This document shows positions 25,924-34,044 of a DNA stretch of 64,000 bases, piece after piece (positions within the stretch are counted from its first letter, which is position 1; the number at the start of each line of letters is the position of its first letter). A program made the translations under genes and the position numbers. The notes below the pieces were generated by a model. The model saw only the letters and a program-made list of their open reading frames with translations, did not search any database and was not told the origin of the DNA. The stretch lies in the NCBI GenBank assembly GCA_027488815.1, contig JAIYAX010000012.1:618022-682021 (forward strand), given 5' to 3'. This stretch comes from Cytophagaceae bacterium. GTDB lineage: Bacteria > Bacteroidota > Bacteroidia > Cytophagales > JAIYAX01.

Positions 25924-26320
25924 TCATTTTTTGTTTCATTTCCTTTACCGAGCGCAGTTCTGTATTCAGATAGCCCACCAGACTGTCGAGTTGAGTGAAG
26001 TCTTCCACATGGTAATTTCTCATCCAAACCATCATAGCTTCGTCGGCTTGATTAAGTCCCATCAAAGCCTCATTGAGTATTTGGGCACGCATGGCACTAT
26101 CAGCACTGTTAAGACCAGAGTCTGCCTTGGCGATGGTTTCTCTAAGTTGGGATTTTAGTTTCATCAGATCGTCCATACGGGGCATCATCTCGTCGTGGAC
26201 GGCCATCACCTCTTGCTTCATTTTGGCAATTTCGAGCACTCTTGAATCATTACATGCCCAGAAAATGGATAAAGCAAACAAGAGGGTAGCAGGTATCAGG
26301 TATTTTTTATGAAGGGTCAT
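25871..26320 (-). CDS. Helical lipoprotein of unknown function
   Basis: 149 residues from the ATG at 26320. That start gives a clean lipoprotein signal (LIPATLLFALSIFWAC, Cys about 23). An earlier in-frame ATG at 26356 lies only 9 bases behind a promoter -7 box and would put extra residues before the signal. After the Cys the chain is entirely helical and rich in Met, Lys, Glu and Leu (MKQEVMAVHDEMMPRMDDLMKLKSQL), likely a coiled coil with repeated Met and His. I recall similar Bacteroidota lipoproteins annotated loosely as viral A-type inclusion proteins, but that name carries no function. Position just before Sco and cytochrome c suggests a role in the same metal or respiratory process. Confidence 0.72.
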   Translation of the reverse strand: MTLHKKYLIPATLLFALSIFWACNDSRVLEIAKMKQEVMAVHDEMMPRMDDLMKLKSQLRETIAKADSGLNSADSAMRAQILNEALMGLNQADEAMMVWMRNYHVEDFTQLDSLVGYLNTELRSVKEMKQKMIDGITKAEEALAKYSAQ

Positions 26321-26365
26321 AAAGTCTAGAAGTTTTAAGCCAGAATTAAATTTCATTATTCATGC

Positions 26366-26373
26366 CAAATATA
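26366..26373 (-). promoter_or_regulatory. Candidate -7 promoter box for lipoprotein-Sco-cytochrome c operon
   Basis: TATATTTG on the minus strand, a perfect TAnnTTTG match. The start would be near 26361, giving a leader of about 40 bases to the ATG at 26320. No TTG is seen at -33. Confidence 0.5.
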
Positions 26374-26441
26374 CCTCCTGTAGCCTCATCTGTTTAAAAT
26401 TTCAGCCATATTTAAACGCAAAAAATCAGTCGTTCTAAAAC

Positions 26442-27581
26442 ATGTTCAGTTATTGGGAGCAAAGTACCGTTTGGGATGCTGATGTATTGATCATCGGGGC
26501 AGGCTTAGTCGGGCTATCAGCAGCTGCGGAGATTTTGGAAGAGTTTCCGGGTATAAAACTGACTGTCCTGGATCGCTCTTCTTTGCCCTATGGTGCCAGC
26601 TGGAAGAATGCTGGATTTGCTTGCTTTGGCAGTGTAAGTGAACTTAAGGAGGATCTGATGGTATTGGGCGCAGATAAAATGCTGGAACTGGTCACCATGA
26701 GAGTCGAAGGGCTAAAACGTACCCGAAAGCGGCTTGGTGATCAGGCCATACAATATCGTCCTGTAGGAGGATACGAGTTGCTGGGTGTTGAGGATGATGG
26801 ACTTTTAGACAGCATGCTTGAGTTCAACGATCTGCTTCATGACTATTTTGCGATCGATGTGTTTCGTCAGGCAGATGAATTCATTGAGAAATTCGGTTTT
26901 AATCAACAGGCGGTCAAGCATTTGATCCTCAATCCCTTGGAAGGCCATTTGCATACCGGATTGCTAATGAAGAAGTTAAGCTCCTATGTCAGTAGTCTGG
27001 GCGGGATGATCATTTCCGGCGTTGAAGTCTTGGAGATGAATAAAACTCCGGTACCTGAGATTTCCTTCAACTGGGCTCATCAACGGATCAGGCTGAGCCC
27101 CAAAGCCATGGCCATTTGTACCAATGCATTTACCAGCCAGTTGATCGATCAGGATGAAATCAAACCGGGCAGGGGACTGGTGCTGCTATCAAAACCAATG
27201 GATAATCTCCCATTCAAAGGGACTTTTCATGTTGACAAAGGCTATTTTTACTTCAGAGACCTTGAAGGCAGGCTGCTGATCGGCGGCGGACGTAACCTTG
27301 ATTTTGAAAATGAAGCTACCTTGCAACCCGGGATCAACCCATTGATAAAAGAAAGGCTTATAGAACTTGTCGAAAACACCCTTTTGCCGGGAAGTACATT
27401 TGATCTGGAAATGGAATGGTCCGGTGTGATGGCTTTTGGTGAAGACAAAATGCCCATTATCCGACTCCAAAGCCCACAGGTAGCTCTTGCAGTCCGAATG
27501 GGCGGAATGGGAGTAGCCATTGCAGGCAAAGCCGGTGAGCTGGTGAAAAAATGCCTTGAACCAATCCTTCGAACAATTTAA
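26442..27581 (+). CDS. FAD-dependent oxidoreductase (DAO family)
   Basis: 379 residues. The Rossmann FAD-binding motif VLIIGAGLVGLSAAAE lies at about residues 15-30, followed by the acidic end of strand 2 (LTVLDRSSLPYGAS). The C-terminal LEMEWSGVMAFGEDKMPIIR and LAVRMGGMGVAIAGKAGELV are typical of D-amino-acid oxidase/glycine oxidase-like flavoproteins that oxidise amines or amino acids. PYGASWKNAGFACFGSVSEL is the usual substrate-side loop. The substrate cannot be read from the sequence. It ends 2 bases before the NhaC-type antiporter gene, so the two are cotranscribed. Confidence 0.85.
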   Translation: MFSYWEQSTVWDADVLIIGAGLVGLSAAAEILEEFPGIKLTVLDRSSLPYGASWKNAGFACFGSVSELKEDLMVLGADKMLELVTMRVEGLKRTRKRLGDQAIQYRPVGGYELLGVEDDGLLDSMLEFNDLLHDYFAIDVFRQADEFIEKFGFNQQAVKHLILNPLEGHLHTGLLMKKLSSYVSSLGGMIISGVEVLEMNKTPVPEISFNWAHQRIRLSPKAMAICTNAFTSQLIDQDEIKPGRGLVLLSKPMDNLPFKGTFHVDKGYFYFRDLEGRLLIGGGRNLDFENEATLQPGINPLIKERLIELVENTLLPGSTFDLEMEWSGVMAFGEDKMPIIRLQSPQVALAVRMGGMGVAIAGKAGELVKKCLEPILRTI

Positions 27582-27583
27582 TT

Positions 27584-29635
27584 ATGAGAAATATACCTTT
27601 TTTTCTTGCCTTTGTTATCAGTCTGACGTTCGGCAGCGGACTGTCAGCACAGGAGTCTGGTGACGGCCAAAGTTTCACAGTGGAGATCGAACAGGATCAA
27701 CAACTAAAAACCGTTGAATTAATCTATGACAAGGTTCGCCTGGGAAATGGCCCGGTAGATGTCGAATTCAGAGCCATTTCAATGGCCGGAAGGTTTTCTG
27801 AGAAAATCGAAGGTGTAGCCAAAGTGGTCATTCAAGGGAAGGAGCGTTCCCTCATTTTTGAGAAAGGCGTTTCAAAGACCAAAATTGAACTTGGTTCCTC
27901 AGGCAAAGAAGACATTCTTATCCCGGGTATTGACTCTTTCCGGGTCGAGGTTAAAGTTATTCCGGCCTGGTTGAGCATCCTTCCGCCCCTAATCGCCATT
28001 GTGCTGGCTCTGGTGATCAAAGAAGTGGTCGCCTCGTTGCTGCTAGGGATATTTGCCGGGGCATTTATTTTAACAGGCCTCAGCTTTGAAGGGATTGGAA
28101 TTGCGTTCCTGAGGGTGATTGATACCTACATCATTGGCAGTTTGCTTGACCGGGGCCACTTGGCCGTAGTGCTGTTCTCTACCATGATAGGTGGAATGGT
28201 AGCTCTTGTCTCCCGAAATGGTGGAATGGCCGGAATTGTCCATAAGTTTTCAGCCTATGCCAAAAGCGGCAGATCAAGCCAGCTCATCACCTGGGCACTT
28301 GGCATTGCGATCTTCTTTGATGACTATGCCAATACACTGATCGTGGGAAACACCATGAGGCCAGTGACCGACCGGTTTAAAGTCTCCAGAGAAAAGCTAT
28401 CCTATCTGGTCGATAGTACAGCTGCACCTGTAGCGGCTGTTGCATTTGTTACAACCTGGATCGGCGCAGAATTAGGGTATATCAAAGATGCTGTCAGCAA
28501 TTTAAACATTAGCGAAAGTGCTTACTCCATATTTCTGAACTCGCTTCAGTACGCCTACTACCCTTTCTTTACCATCTTTTTTATGTTTCTGCTGATCTGG
28601 ATGAGAAGAGATTATGGTCCAATGTGGACAGCGGAGGACAGAGCCTACAAAACCGGAGTGCTTAACCTCCCTTCTGCTCATGCCTTTGATGACGGCCAAA
28701 GTGGTCAGAACAGCGATTATGAAACCATCCCCGGTGTGAAAATCAACTGGTGGAATGCTTTTTTACCAGTCTTACTGGTAGTAGTAGCAACCATAGTAGG
28801 CCTGATTTATACGGGACTGGAGGTGAGTCAGGAGCAAATCAAAGTGATGGCTGGCTATAATGAGTCACAAAGTACCTGGGCACAACTGGGTCTCTTAAGT
28901 CAGGAAGGGCCAGCCGGGTGGTTCAGGAAGTTGGGCATTGTAATTGGAAATGCTGATGCCTACAATTCGCTGCTTTGGGCTTCTTTTTCAGGGCTATTGC
29001 TGGCCTTGTTGCTGAGTGTTTTGAGAGGAATAATGAAGCTTCATCAGGCCGTTGAGGTGATGCTGACGGGGTTCAGAACCATGCTCATGGCCATGCTTAT
29101 CCTTACCCTTGCCTGGTCTATTTCTAAAGTTACAGAAGACCTGCATACGGCTGACTACATCACCTCACTGGTAAGCGGTAATGTGCCGGTTTGGCTGCTT
29201 CCTGCCATTACTTTTGTGCTGGCAGGTCTGATTGCTTTTGCAACAGGCACGAGTTGGGGCACAATGGCGATTTTATATCCGCTGAGCCTGCCGGCAGCAT
29301 GGCAGTTGGCACAGGTCTCCGGCCTAGACTCTGCCAGTCAGATGGAGTTGATGTACCACATGGCTTCGGTAGTTCTGGCGGGCTCGGTTCTTGGAGACCA
29401 TTGCAGCCCAATCTCCGATACCACGATCATGAGCTCATTGGCGTCTGACTGTAACCATTTGCAGCATGTAAAAACCCAAATGCCCTATGCCATGACAGTT
29501 GGTGGTGTGGCTATCCTGTGCAGCTTATTGGCTTCTGCGCTGGCTTTACCTTTCTGGATGATCTTTCTCATAGGTGGGTCCTTACTTTGGGCGATTGTTC
29601 GGTTTTTTGGCAGAAAATACGACTGGTCATCCTAG
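27584..29635 (+). CDS. NhaC-family antiporter with added N-terminal periplasmic domain
   Basis: 683 residues. The C-terminal ~550 residues are a NhaC-type transporter with about eleven helices. They include the family signatures FFDDYANTLIVGNTMRPVTDR (about 244-264), STAAPVAAVAFVTTWIGAELGY and GDHCSPISDTTIMSSLAS near the end. Such proteins exchange sodium for protons or, in some branches, carry amino or dicarboxylic acids. Before the first helix (about 128) there is a cleavable-looking signal peptide (ending SGLSAQ) and a soluble beta-rich domain of ~100 residues, uncommon for plain NhaC. It directly follows the FAD oxidoreductase gene. An organic substrate linked to that enzyme, rather than sodium alone, is possible but unproven. 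Confidence 0.85.
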   Translation: MRNIPFFLAFVISLTFGSGLSAQESGDGQSFTVEIEQDQQLKTVELIYDKVRLGNGPVDVEFRAISMAGRFSEKIEGVAKVVIQGKERSLIFEKGVSKTKIELGSSGKEDILIPGIDSFRVEVKVIPAWLSILPPLIAIVLALVIKEVVASLLLGIFAGAFILTGLSFEGIGIAFLRVIDTYIIGSLLDRGHLAVVLFSTMIGGMVALVSRNGGMAGIVHKFSAYAKSGRSSQLITWALGIAIFFDDYANTLIVGNTMRPVTDRFKVSREKLSYLVDSTAAPVAAVAFVTTWIGAELGYIKDAVSNLNISESAYSIFLNSLQYAYYPFFTIFFMFLLIWMRRDYGPMWTAEDRAYKTGVLNLPSAHAFDDGQSGQNSDYETIPGVKINWWNAFLPVLLVVVATIVGLIYTGLEVSQEQIKVMAGYNESQSTWAQLGLLSQEGPAGWFRKLGIVIGNADAYNSLLWASFSGLLLALLLSVLRGIMKLHQAVEVMLTGFRTMLMAMLILTLAWSISKVTEDLHTADYITSLVSGNVPVWLLPAITFVLAGLIAFATGTSWGTMAILYPLSLPAAWQLAQVSGLDSASQMELMYHMASVVLAGSVLGDHCSPISDTTIMSSLASDCNHLQHVKTQMPYAMTVGGVAILCSLLASALALPFWMIFLIGGSLLWAIVRFFGRKYDWSS

Positions 29636-29811
29636 TTTTTCTTTCAAAGTTTTAAGCTAAAGTCGAGGTGTTGTCAGGAGGAAATTATTGCCTTGACCTC
29701 ATTAATTTTTGATCAAGTTTTGTCCCTGAAGCATCATGATTTCTTCATCATGGCTTTACTTCGGGGTGATGCTGCTGGCATAGATTGAAGCTCACTTAAA
29801 CATTTTATTTT

Positions 29812-30060
29812 ATGGCTTACATCAGCATCGAAGGCGTTGAGTACGAAAAAGAACTTATCGACCTGGCAACCGAACACACCACCGGAAAAGGTGAAGAGAA
29901 ACTTTCAAAAGATGAAGTGATGGAATTGTTAAAATCGGCGTTGGATGGCAAAGGAGTTACGGAGACTGAACGTCGTACTTTGGCTTACATCCGTCAGCAA
30001 TTCAGCTTTACAGAAGCTGGAGCTGAACTTTTTGATATGGAGTTTTCCAAACTCAACTAA
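29812..30060 (+). CDS. Small acidic protein of unknown function
   Basis: 82 residues, rich in Glu, Lys and Leu, with no signal peptide or membrane segment. Two helical halves (EYEKELIDLATEHT and KDEVMELLKSALDGKGVTETERRTLAYIRQQF) have a helix-loop-helix look. The DGKGVTETE loop is EF-hand-like but lacks the full ligand set. It stands alone, preceded by 176 bases without a gene and followed at once by a strong terminator, so it is probably a monocistronic, possibly well expressed gene. No family recognised. Confidence 0.7.
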   Translation: MAYISIEGVEYEKELIDLATEHTTGKGEEKLSKDEVMELLKSALDGKGVTETERRTLAYIRQQFSFTEAGAELFDMEFSKLN

Positions 30061-30064
30061 AAGC

Positions 30065-30094
30065 AAAGGCCGGGACTTTTCCGGCCTTTTTTTT
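30065..30094 (+). terminator. Strong intrinsic terminator between convergent genes
   Basis: AAAGGCCGG-gactttt-CCGGCCTTT stem followed by a run of eight T. It starts 5 bases after the stop of the small acidic protein and ends at the stop of the minus-strand DMT transporter gene, so it can serve both. Confidence 0.85.
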
Positions 30095-30995
30095 ATCCCA
30101 ATAGTAACCTGAACCATTCTTTGTAAGACAGTAGAAGAATAGCTGCGAACGACAGAAACAAGGCCCACCGACGGTACCTGCCCAATTGCTCACCAAATGC
30201 AAATACAGAAACGGTTCCGGCAATCAATATGGTCAGAATGTTTAAAGCCGGGAAAACGAAAACAGCATCATTGTTAAAATCATCAAGAGCTTTTAACAGC
30301 AAAATAAGGCTAAAGTAATTGACTGTTCCCAATGAAATACCTCCGGCAATGGCTTTCCAGCTCCAGGGAAGTTTTCCGATCAGAGCAGCAATCAACCCTG
30401 CCGTACCAGCGAAAAAGAAGACGGAGATGATGAAACCATTTTTATCACCCTCCTTGAGGTACAGGTAGTTTCCCAAATTAATTCCGGTATCTACCAAACC
30501 GCTCATGATAAAAACGGCCACCGGAAGTAGGGCCATCTTCCAGGAAGAAACCAATGGATCCTGACTGTTTCCCTGTGGGTTTATGGAGCTAAAAACAATG
30601 CTTAACAATGACAATAGGAGGCCCAGCCACTGAAAAAGATCCAAGGCTCCGGTTGGGATATCGGCGATCCAAACGGCGGCAATCATCGGGATCACCATCG
30701 ACATCTTATTGGCCACAGAGCTCAGCGTGACACTCACATATCGTGCAGTGTACCCAACCAAATAAAAAGTGGAAACAAACAAGAGGCCCAAACCCATAGT
30801 GAAATACAGGTAAGGAGTATGGAAGAAATCATTTACGTTATGAAAGCCTCCACCAGATACCATAAGCCCGATGAGAACACAAGTGAAATAGTTGACGATG
30901 ATGGCTTGAAACACCGGTACATGAAAGCGGCCAAAAAGTCGAAAGCAGATAAACAGCCCGGCAGTGAAACCTGCTGCCAGCAAAAGGTTGAGCAT
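30093..30995 (-). CDS. DMT-superfamily (EamA-like) transporter
   Basis: 300 residues with ten membrane helices arranged as two repeats, the drug/metabolite transporter layout. The N-terminus (MLNLLLAAGFTAGLFICFRLFGRFHV) and the end-of-helix-10 tail (LLSYKEWFRLLLG) fit the family. Helix 3-4 carries the usual small-residue-rich YTARYVSVTLSSVANKMSMVIPMIAAVWI. The substrate is not predictable. Its stop sits in the terminator at 30065-30094. A TAGCTTTG box lies 17 bases before its ATG. Confidence 0.82.
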   Translation of the reverse strand: MLNLLLAAGFTAGLFICFRLFGRFHVPVFQAIIVNYFTCVLIGLMVSGGGFHNVNDFFHTPYLYFTMGLGLLFVSTFYLVGYTARYVSVTLSSVANKMSMVIPMIAAVWIADIPTGALDLFQWLGLLLSLLSIVFSSINPQGNSQDPLVSSWKMALLPVAVFIMSGLVDTGINLGNYLYLKEGDKNGFIISVFFFAGTAGLIAALIGKLPWSWKAIAGGISLGTVNYFSLILLLKALDDFNNDAVFVFPALNILTILIAGTVSVFAFGEQLGRYRRWALFLSFAAILLLSYKEWFRLLLG

Positions 30996-31011
30996 ATTAC
31001 ATTAGATTGCA

Positions 31012-31019
31012 CAAAGCTA
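31012..31019 (-). promoter_or_regulatory. Candidate -7 promoter box for the DMT transporter
   Basis: TAGCTTTG on the minus strand matches TAnnTTTG, 16 bases before the ATG at 30995. No TTG at the -33 distance. Confidence 0.45.
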
Positions 31020-31052
31020 AGCATTCCCTTTCCTTACCCTTCAGAATTATCC

Positions 31053-31964
31053 TTGTTTCAGGTTTTAAGTCTTAACGAATTTGACCGATTGCATGGGCAG
31101 ATAAGTCGTCCCTGGTACTTTACCAGTGATTACATCCACACTTTTGTAAAGCCTGATGAAGCGATATGGCTGTGTTACTTCCTGCAACAAAAAGCCATCG
31201 GAGCTATTTTGGTTTGCCGAATGGGGGATGAATGGAGTTCAATTCCAAGAGCTCCCTTCGGAGGATTTTGGTTCTGGGATAAAGACTTTAGGCCTTCTCC
31301 TCAACAGCTTTCAAAAGATCTTGGTCAGATATTAAAGGTGTTGGCTATCAAACAACTATGGGTCAGGTCCTCAGCTGCTTTTTATGACTTGGCTGATCCT
31401 TCTGTTTATCTGGCGGAAGGCTGGAGCAACCAGACAACATCGTATACCTATGCCTTGCCGCTCATGCAGGGAATCCCACAAATGGGAGAGACAGCATCCA
31501 GGAAGCTAAGAAAAATGAGGCGTGAAGGGTTTGAGCTTCGCTCCTGGCAACCTGCGGCAAATGCTCTTCATGATTTTATTGCAGATGCCAGAAGAAGAGA
31601 GGGCCATCAGCAATTGTTCAGCCCATCAATGGCAGAGGAAGTTGTTAAAAGACTTGGAAAGCCTTATGAGATCGAAGGGGTTTGGAAAGATGGCCAGCTT
31701 GCTGCCATTGGCTTAGCCTTGCTTGCAACGGAGGGGGTGATGTACCATTACCAACCGGCTGATGCTGCCGATTTTAGAAGCTGGAGCCCATTGGTTCTTT
31801 GTAATTGGGGATTACTGCAGAAGGCTATCGACATGAAGCTGCTTTGGCTTGATCTGGGTACTGCTGCACATGATGGGAAGGAGCTACTAGGTTTGGTACA
31901 TTTCAAGCTATCTCTGGGAGCGAAGCGAATAGCGCAACTTAGCTATGTTTTCAAGCCCGCCTGA
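31053..31964 (+). CDS. GNAT/FemAB-like acyltransferase
   Basis: About 303 residues if started at TTG 31053. The reading frame is open much further 5' (to an ATG at 30819 or 30921), but that extension lies antisense within the DMT gene and looks non-coding. The fold resembles the double-GNAT acetyltransferases of cellulose/exopolysaccharide and FemAB type: EFDRLHGQISRPWYFTSDYI at the N-terminus, a basic stretch ASRKLRKMRREGFELR, then EIEGVWKDGQLAAIGLALLATEGVMYHYQ and LLWLDLGTAAHDGKELLGLVHFKLSLGA. The final DLGT...FKLSLGA pattern is typical of the peptidyl/aminoacyl or acetyl transfer domain. It precedes a flippase and glycan genes, so modification of a surface glycan or its lipid carrier is a fair guess. 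The start is uncertain. Confidence 0.7.
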   Translation: MFQVLSLNEFDRLHGQISRPWYFTSDYIHTFVKPDEAIWLCYFLQQKAIGAILVCRMGDEWSSIPRAPFGGFWFWDKDFRPSPQQLSKDLGQILKVLAIKQLWVRSSAAFYDLADPSVYLAEGWSNQTTSYTYALPLMQGIPQMGETASRKLRKMRREGFELRSWQPAANALHDFIADARRREGHQQLFSPSMAEEVVKRLGKPYEIEGVWKDGQLAAIGLALLATEGVMYHYQPADAADFRSWSPLVLCNWGLLQKAIDMKLLWLDLGTAAHDGKELLGLVHFKLSLGAKRIAQLSYVFKPA

Positions 31965-33226
31965 TCAAATCCCTTTTTAGCGGCAACCTCCCGGATGGCA
32001 ATCAGTAAGATTAACTCAAGTGCTGCATTGCTCCACCCATAGACAAATAAGAAAGTTTCATGACCCAACTGCTCAGCTAAGGAAATGAACAAAATAAATC
32101 GGGTGATCAATGAGAACGTCTGAAAGACCAATAAAAGTTGGAGTTTCCTTTTGACATAAAAAATGTAAGCCAATGGGCTGGATGCAAACCAAACGACCAT
32201 CCAGGGGATAAAGTAGTTGGCCATTTGGGCTGATGGCACCCAGGCCTTACCAAAAGCGAAACTAAACATCGCCTCGCCCCAGAAAATCACCGGAAGCAGG
32301 GTGAGCAGACCTGCAAGCAACAAAAACAGCATCAACTGATCTGTCAGCCCTCTGAGCCGATTTCCCTGGCTATGGCTCAGCTCAGTTGCTTTTTGAACAT
32401 ACACCTCTCCAATGGTGAGGCTGAGGATGATTTTTGGCAATTGCAACACCCTCAGGGCCAGGTTGTAATAGCCAAGAATACGTTCTCCGTAAAACAAGGC
32501 AATCAGGTAATTTGGCAATTCACGAGCTGCCGCCCCAACCCCTTCCGAAAACAGAGCAAAGGCAGGGAAATCAAGGTATTTTCGGCTGATCGCCACAAAG
32601 ACCTTTCTATGGATGGGTAATTGCCTGATGGCTTTGCGGTTGATGTAAAGCAGGTAGCTAAATCCAGCCAATTGCCCTGCAAGTGCCCCCCAGATCAGTC
32701 CATTGAGCAGCGAGGTCTGAACATAACCCAGCCCCAGGCTGACCAAAGCGGTGGTTATGGCCTGAACAATCTTGGCTTTAGAGATTTCCAGAAACTGCTT
32801 TTTTCGGGTGAGCCAGGAGCTAAAGATGAGGATGCCTGCTGTAAGAAAAGTGCCAGGCGCAACCCAATAGAGCAAGCCTAGCCAGGAGTTGCCGGGAAAG
32901 AATTGAAGTAGTCCGTTGCCTGTCAGCCACAACAACAAAGCCCCTGCTATGGTAAGTAAGAAGCTTAGGATCAATAACTGCCAGGCATGCCTGTCACGTC
33001 GGGGCAGCAAAATGGCCGTTTCATATTTACCGGTGGTCAGCGTGGCACTCAACGTAAGAGTGGCCATGAAAAGGGCAAAAACCCCAAAAGCTTCCGGGGC
33101 ATACAGTCGGGTAAGCCATGGGGAAATCAGAATATTGATGGCCTGTGCGGCACTGTTGCCGGCGAGCAGTCGGAATACATTGCGGACAAACTCTGAGGAT
33201 TTGATCTTCTGCAGCATTCTGGCCAT
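31943..33226 (-). CDS. Polysaccharide flippase (Wzx/MATE-like)
   Basis: 427 residues from the ATG at 33226, with about twelve to fourteen membrane helices. The N-terminus (FVRNVFRLLAGNSAAQAINILISPWLTRLYAPEAFGVFALFMA) is the classic start of O-antigen/polysaccharide flippases, which turn lipid-linked oligosaccharides to the outer face. An 11-residue upstream extension would begin at 33259, but the promoter at 33230-33259 overlaps it, so the shorter form is preferred. Only three bases separate the -7 box from this ATG. The 3' end overlaps the convergent acyltransferase gene by 22 bases. Confidence 0.88.
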   Translation of the reverse strand: MARMLQKIKSSEFVRNVFRLLAGNSAAQAINILISPWLTRLYAPEAFGVFALFMATLTLSATLTTGKYETAILLPRRDRHAWQLLILSFLLTIAGALLLWLTGNGLLQFFPGNSWLGLLYWVAPGTFLTAGILIFSSWLTRKKQFLEISKAKIVQAITTALVSLGLGYVQTSLLNGLIWGALAGQLAGFSYLLYINRKAIRQLPIHRKVFVAISRKYLDFPAFALFSEGVGAAARELPNYLIALFYGERILGYYNLALRVLQLPKIILSLTIGEVYVQKATELSHSQGNRLRGLTDQLMLFLLLAGLLTLLPVIFWGEAMFSFAFGKAWVPSAQMANYFIPWMVVWFASSPLAYIFYVKRKLQLLLVFQTFSLITRFILFISLAEQLGHETFLFVYGWSNAALELILLIAIREVAAKKGFDQAGLKT

Positions 33227-33229
33227 TTT

Positions 33230-33259
33230 CAAAGGTAAGTATTGCCCGGCATCCGGCAA
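33230..33259 (-). promoter_or_regulatory. Promoter of the flippase gene, apparently leaderless
   Basis: On the minus strand, TTG (33257-33259), 19 bases, TACCTTTG (33230-33237), then only AAA before the ATG at 33226. Spacing is ideal and places the predicted transcript start at or next to the start codon. Confidence 0.65.
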
Positions 33260-33276
33260 TTTGGTAGGCTTTTGGG

Positions 33277-33284
33277 TATGTTTG
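33277..33284 (+). promoter_or_regulatory. Candidate -7 box for the methyltransferase gene
   Basis: TATGTTTG matches TAnnTTTG and lies 4 bases before the ATG at 33289, again implying a leaderless or near-leaderless message. No TTG at -33, so confidence is lower than for the divergent flippase promoter. Confidence 0.4.
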
Positions 33285-33288
33285 CGAT

Positions 33289-34044
33289 ATGCTTAAGCAG
33301 TGGTTGAAGAATTGGATTTCCGAGCGTCATAGAGTGGCACTTAGGCTGTGGTTTTACCGATCTACTTCATGGTGGTATATAGGCAACAAACGAACCTGCA
33401 ACCTGTGCATCCGACGGTTCAGCAAGTTTTTACCCTATGGGATTGAAGAGCTTAGAACCGAAGCCTGCTGTCCACATTGCAGATCATTGGAGCGATCCCG
33501 TTTGCTTGCATTTTATTTACGCCGAGAGGTCTTTCCTGTCCTCAAGTCAGGCCGGGTCTTGCATTTTGCCCCTGAATCTTCCATAAGCAGGCTTTTTCGG
33601 GAAGAAAGCAGCCTGAATTATCTATCCGTGGACATCAATCCGGAATTGGCCATGCAGTTTGCCGACATTCACCAGCTCCCATTTGCCGACAATCAATTCG
33701 AACTGATCCTTAATAGCCACGTTTTATCAGTGGTGCCGGATGACCGCAAAGCCCTTTCCGAGATGTATCGGGTACTTAAGCCGGGGGGATTGCTCCTCTT
33801 GCAGGAGTTTGTACATGATCATCAGGCTACCAGGGAACTGCCTTCAAACGCAAGCCTTGAACAAAGGCAGCAGTTTTTTTCACGAGATGACCTTTTCAGA
33901 GATTATGGACAAGATTTTATGAGCAGGGTAGAGGAGGCAGGTTTTAGGGCAATACGGTTGAATTATGCAGCTAGCCTTAGCCCGGAAACCAGAGAGAAGT
34001 ATCGTCCCGATGACGGACATGGGATTTTTATTTGCAGGAAATGA
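33289..34044 (+). CDS. SAM-dependent methyltransferase with N-terminal Cys-pair motif
   Basis: 251 residues. Residues ~37-65 carry CNLC and CPHC pairs, a probable zinc ribbon. A class I methyltransferase domain follows: VLHFAPESSISRLF in the SAM-binding position, YLSVDINPELAM with the acidic strand-2 end, DIHQLPFADNQFELILNSHVLSVVPD, and LSEMYRVLKPGGLLLLQEF. These are the Methyltransf_11 signatures. Its substrate is unknown; position at the head of a three-gene run with a DMFase-beta-like gene and a GT2 suggests a glycan or its precursor. The stop overlaps the next ATG (34041-34044). Confidence 0.85.
   Translation: MLKQWLKNWISERHRVALRLWFYRSTSWWYIGNKRTCNLCIRRFSKFLPYGIEELRTEACCPHCRSLERSRLLAFYLRREVFPVLKSGRVLHFAPESSISRLFREESSLNYLSVDINPELAMQFADIHQLPFADNQFELILNSHVLSVVPDDRKALSEMYRVLKPGGLLLLQEFVHDHQATRELPSNASLEQRQQFFSRDDLFRDYGQDFMSRVEEAGFRAIRLNYAASLSPETREKYRPDDGHGIFICRK

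Noticed and set aside
29636..29811. Possible terminator after the NhaC-type gene (GAGGT...ACCTC arms near 29668-29700)
   Set aside because: The arms are short, the inner pairing has bulges and the following T-rich stretch is not a clean run.
30819..31052. N-terminal extension of the acyltransferase from ATG 30819 or 30921
   Set aside because: It lies antisense inside the DMT transporter gene and over that gene's promoter box; the composition is charged and unlike the family. A later TTG is preferred, although this start is not certain.
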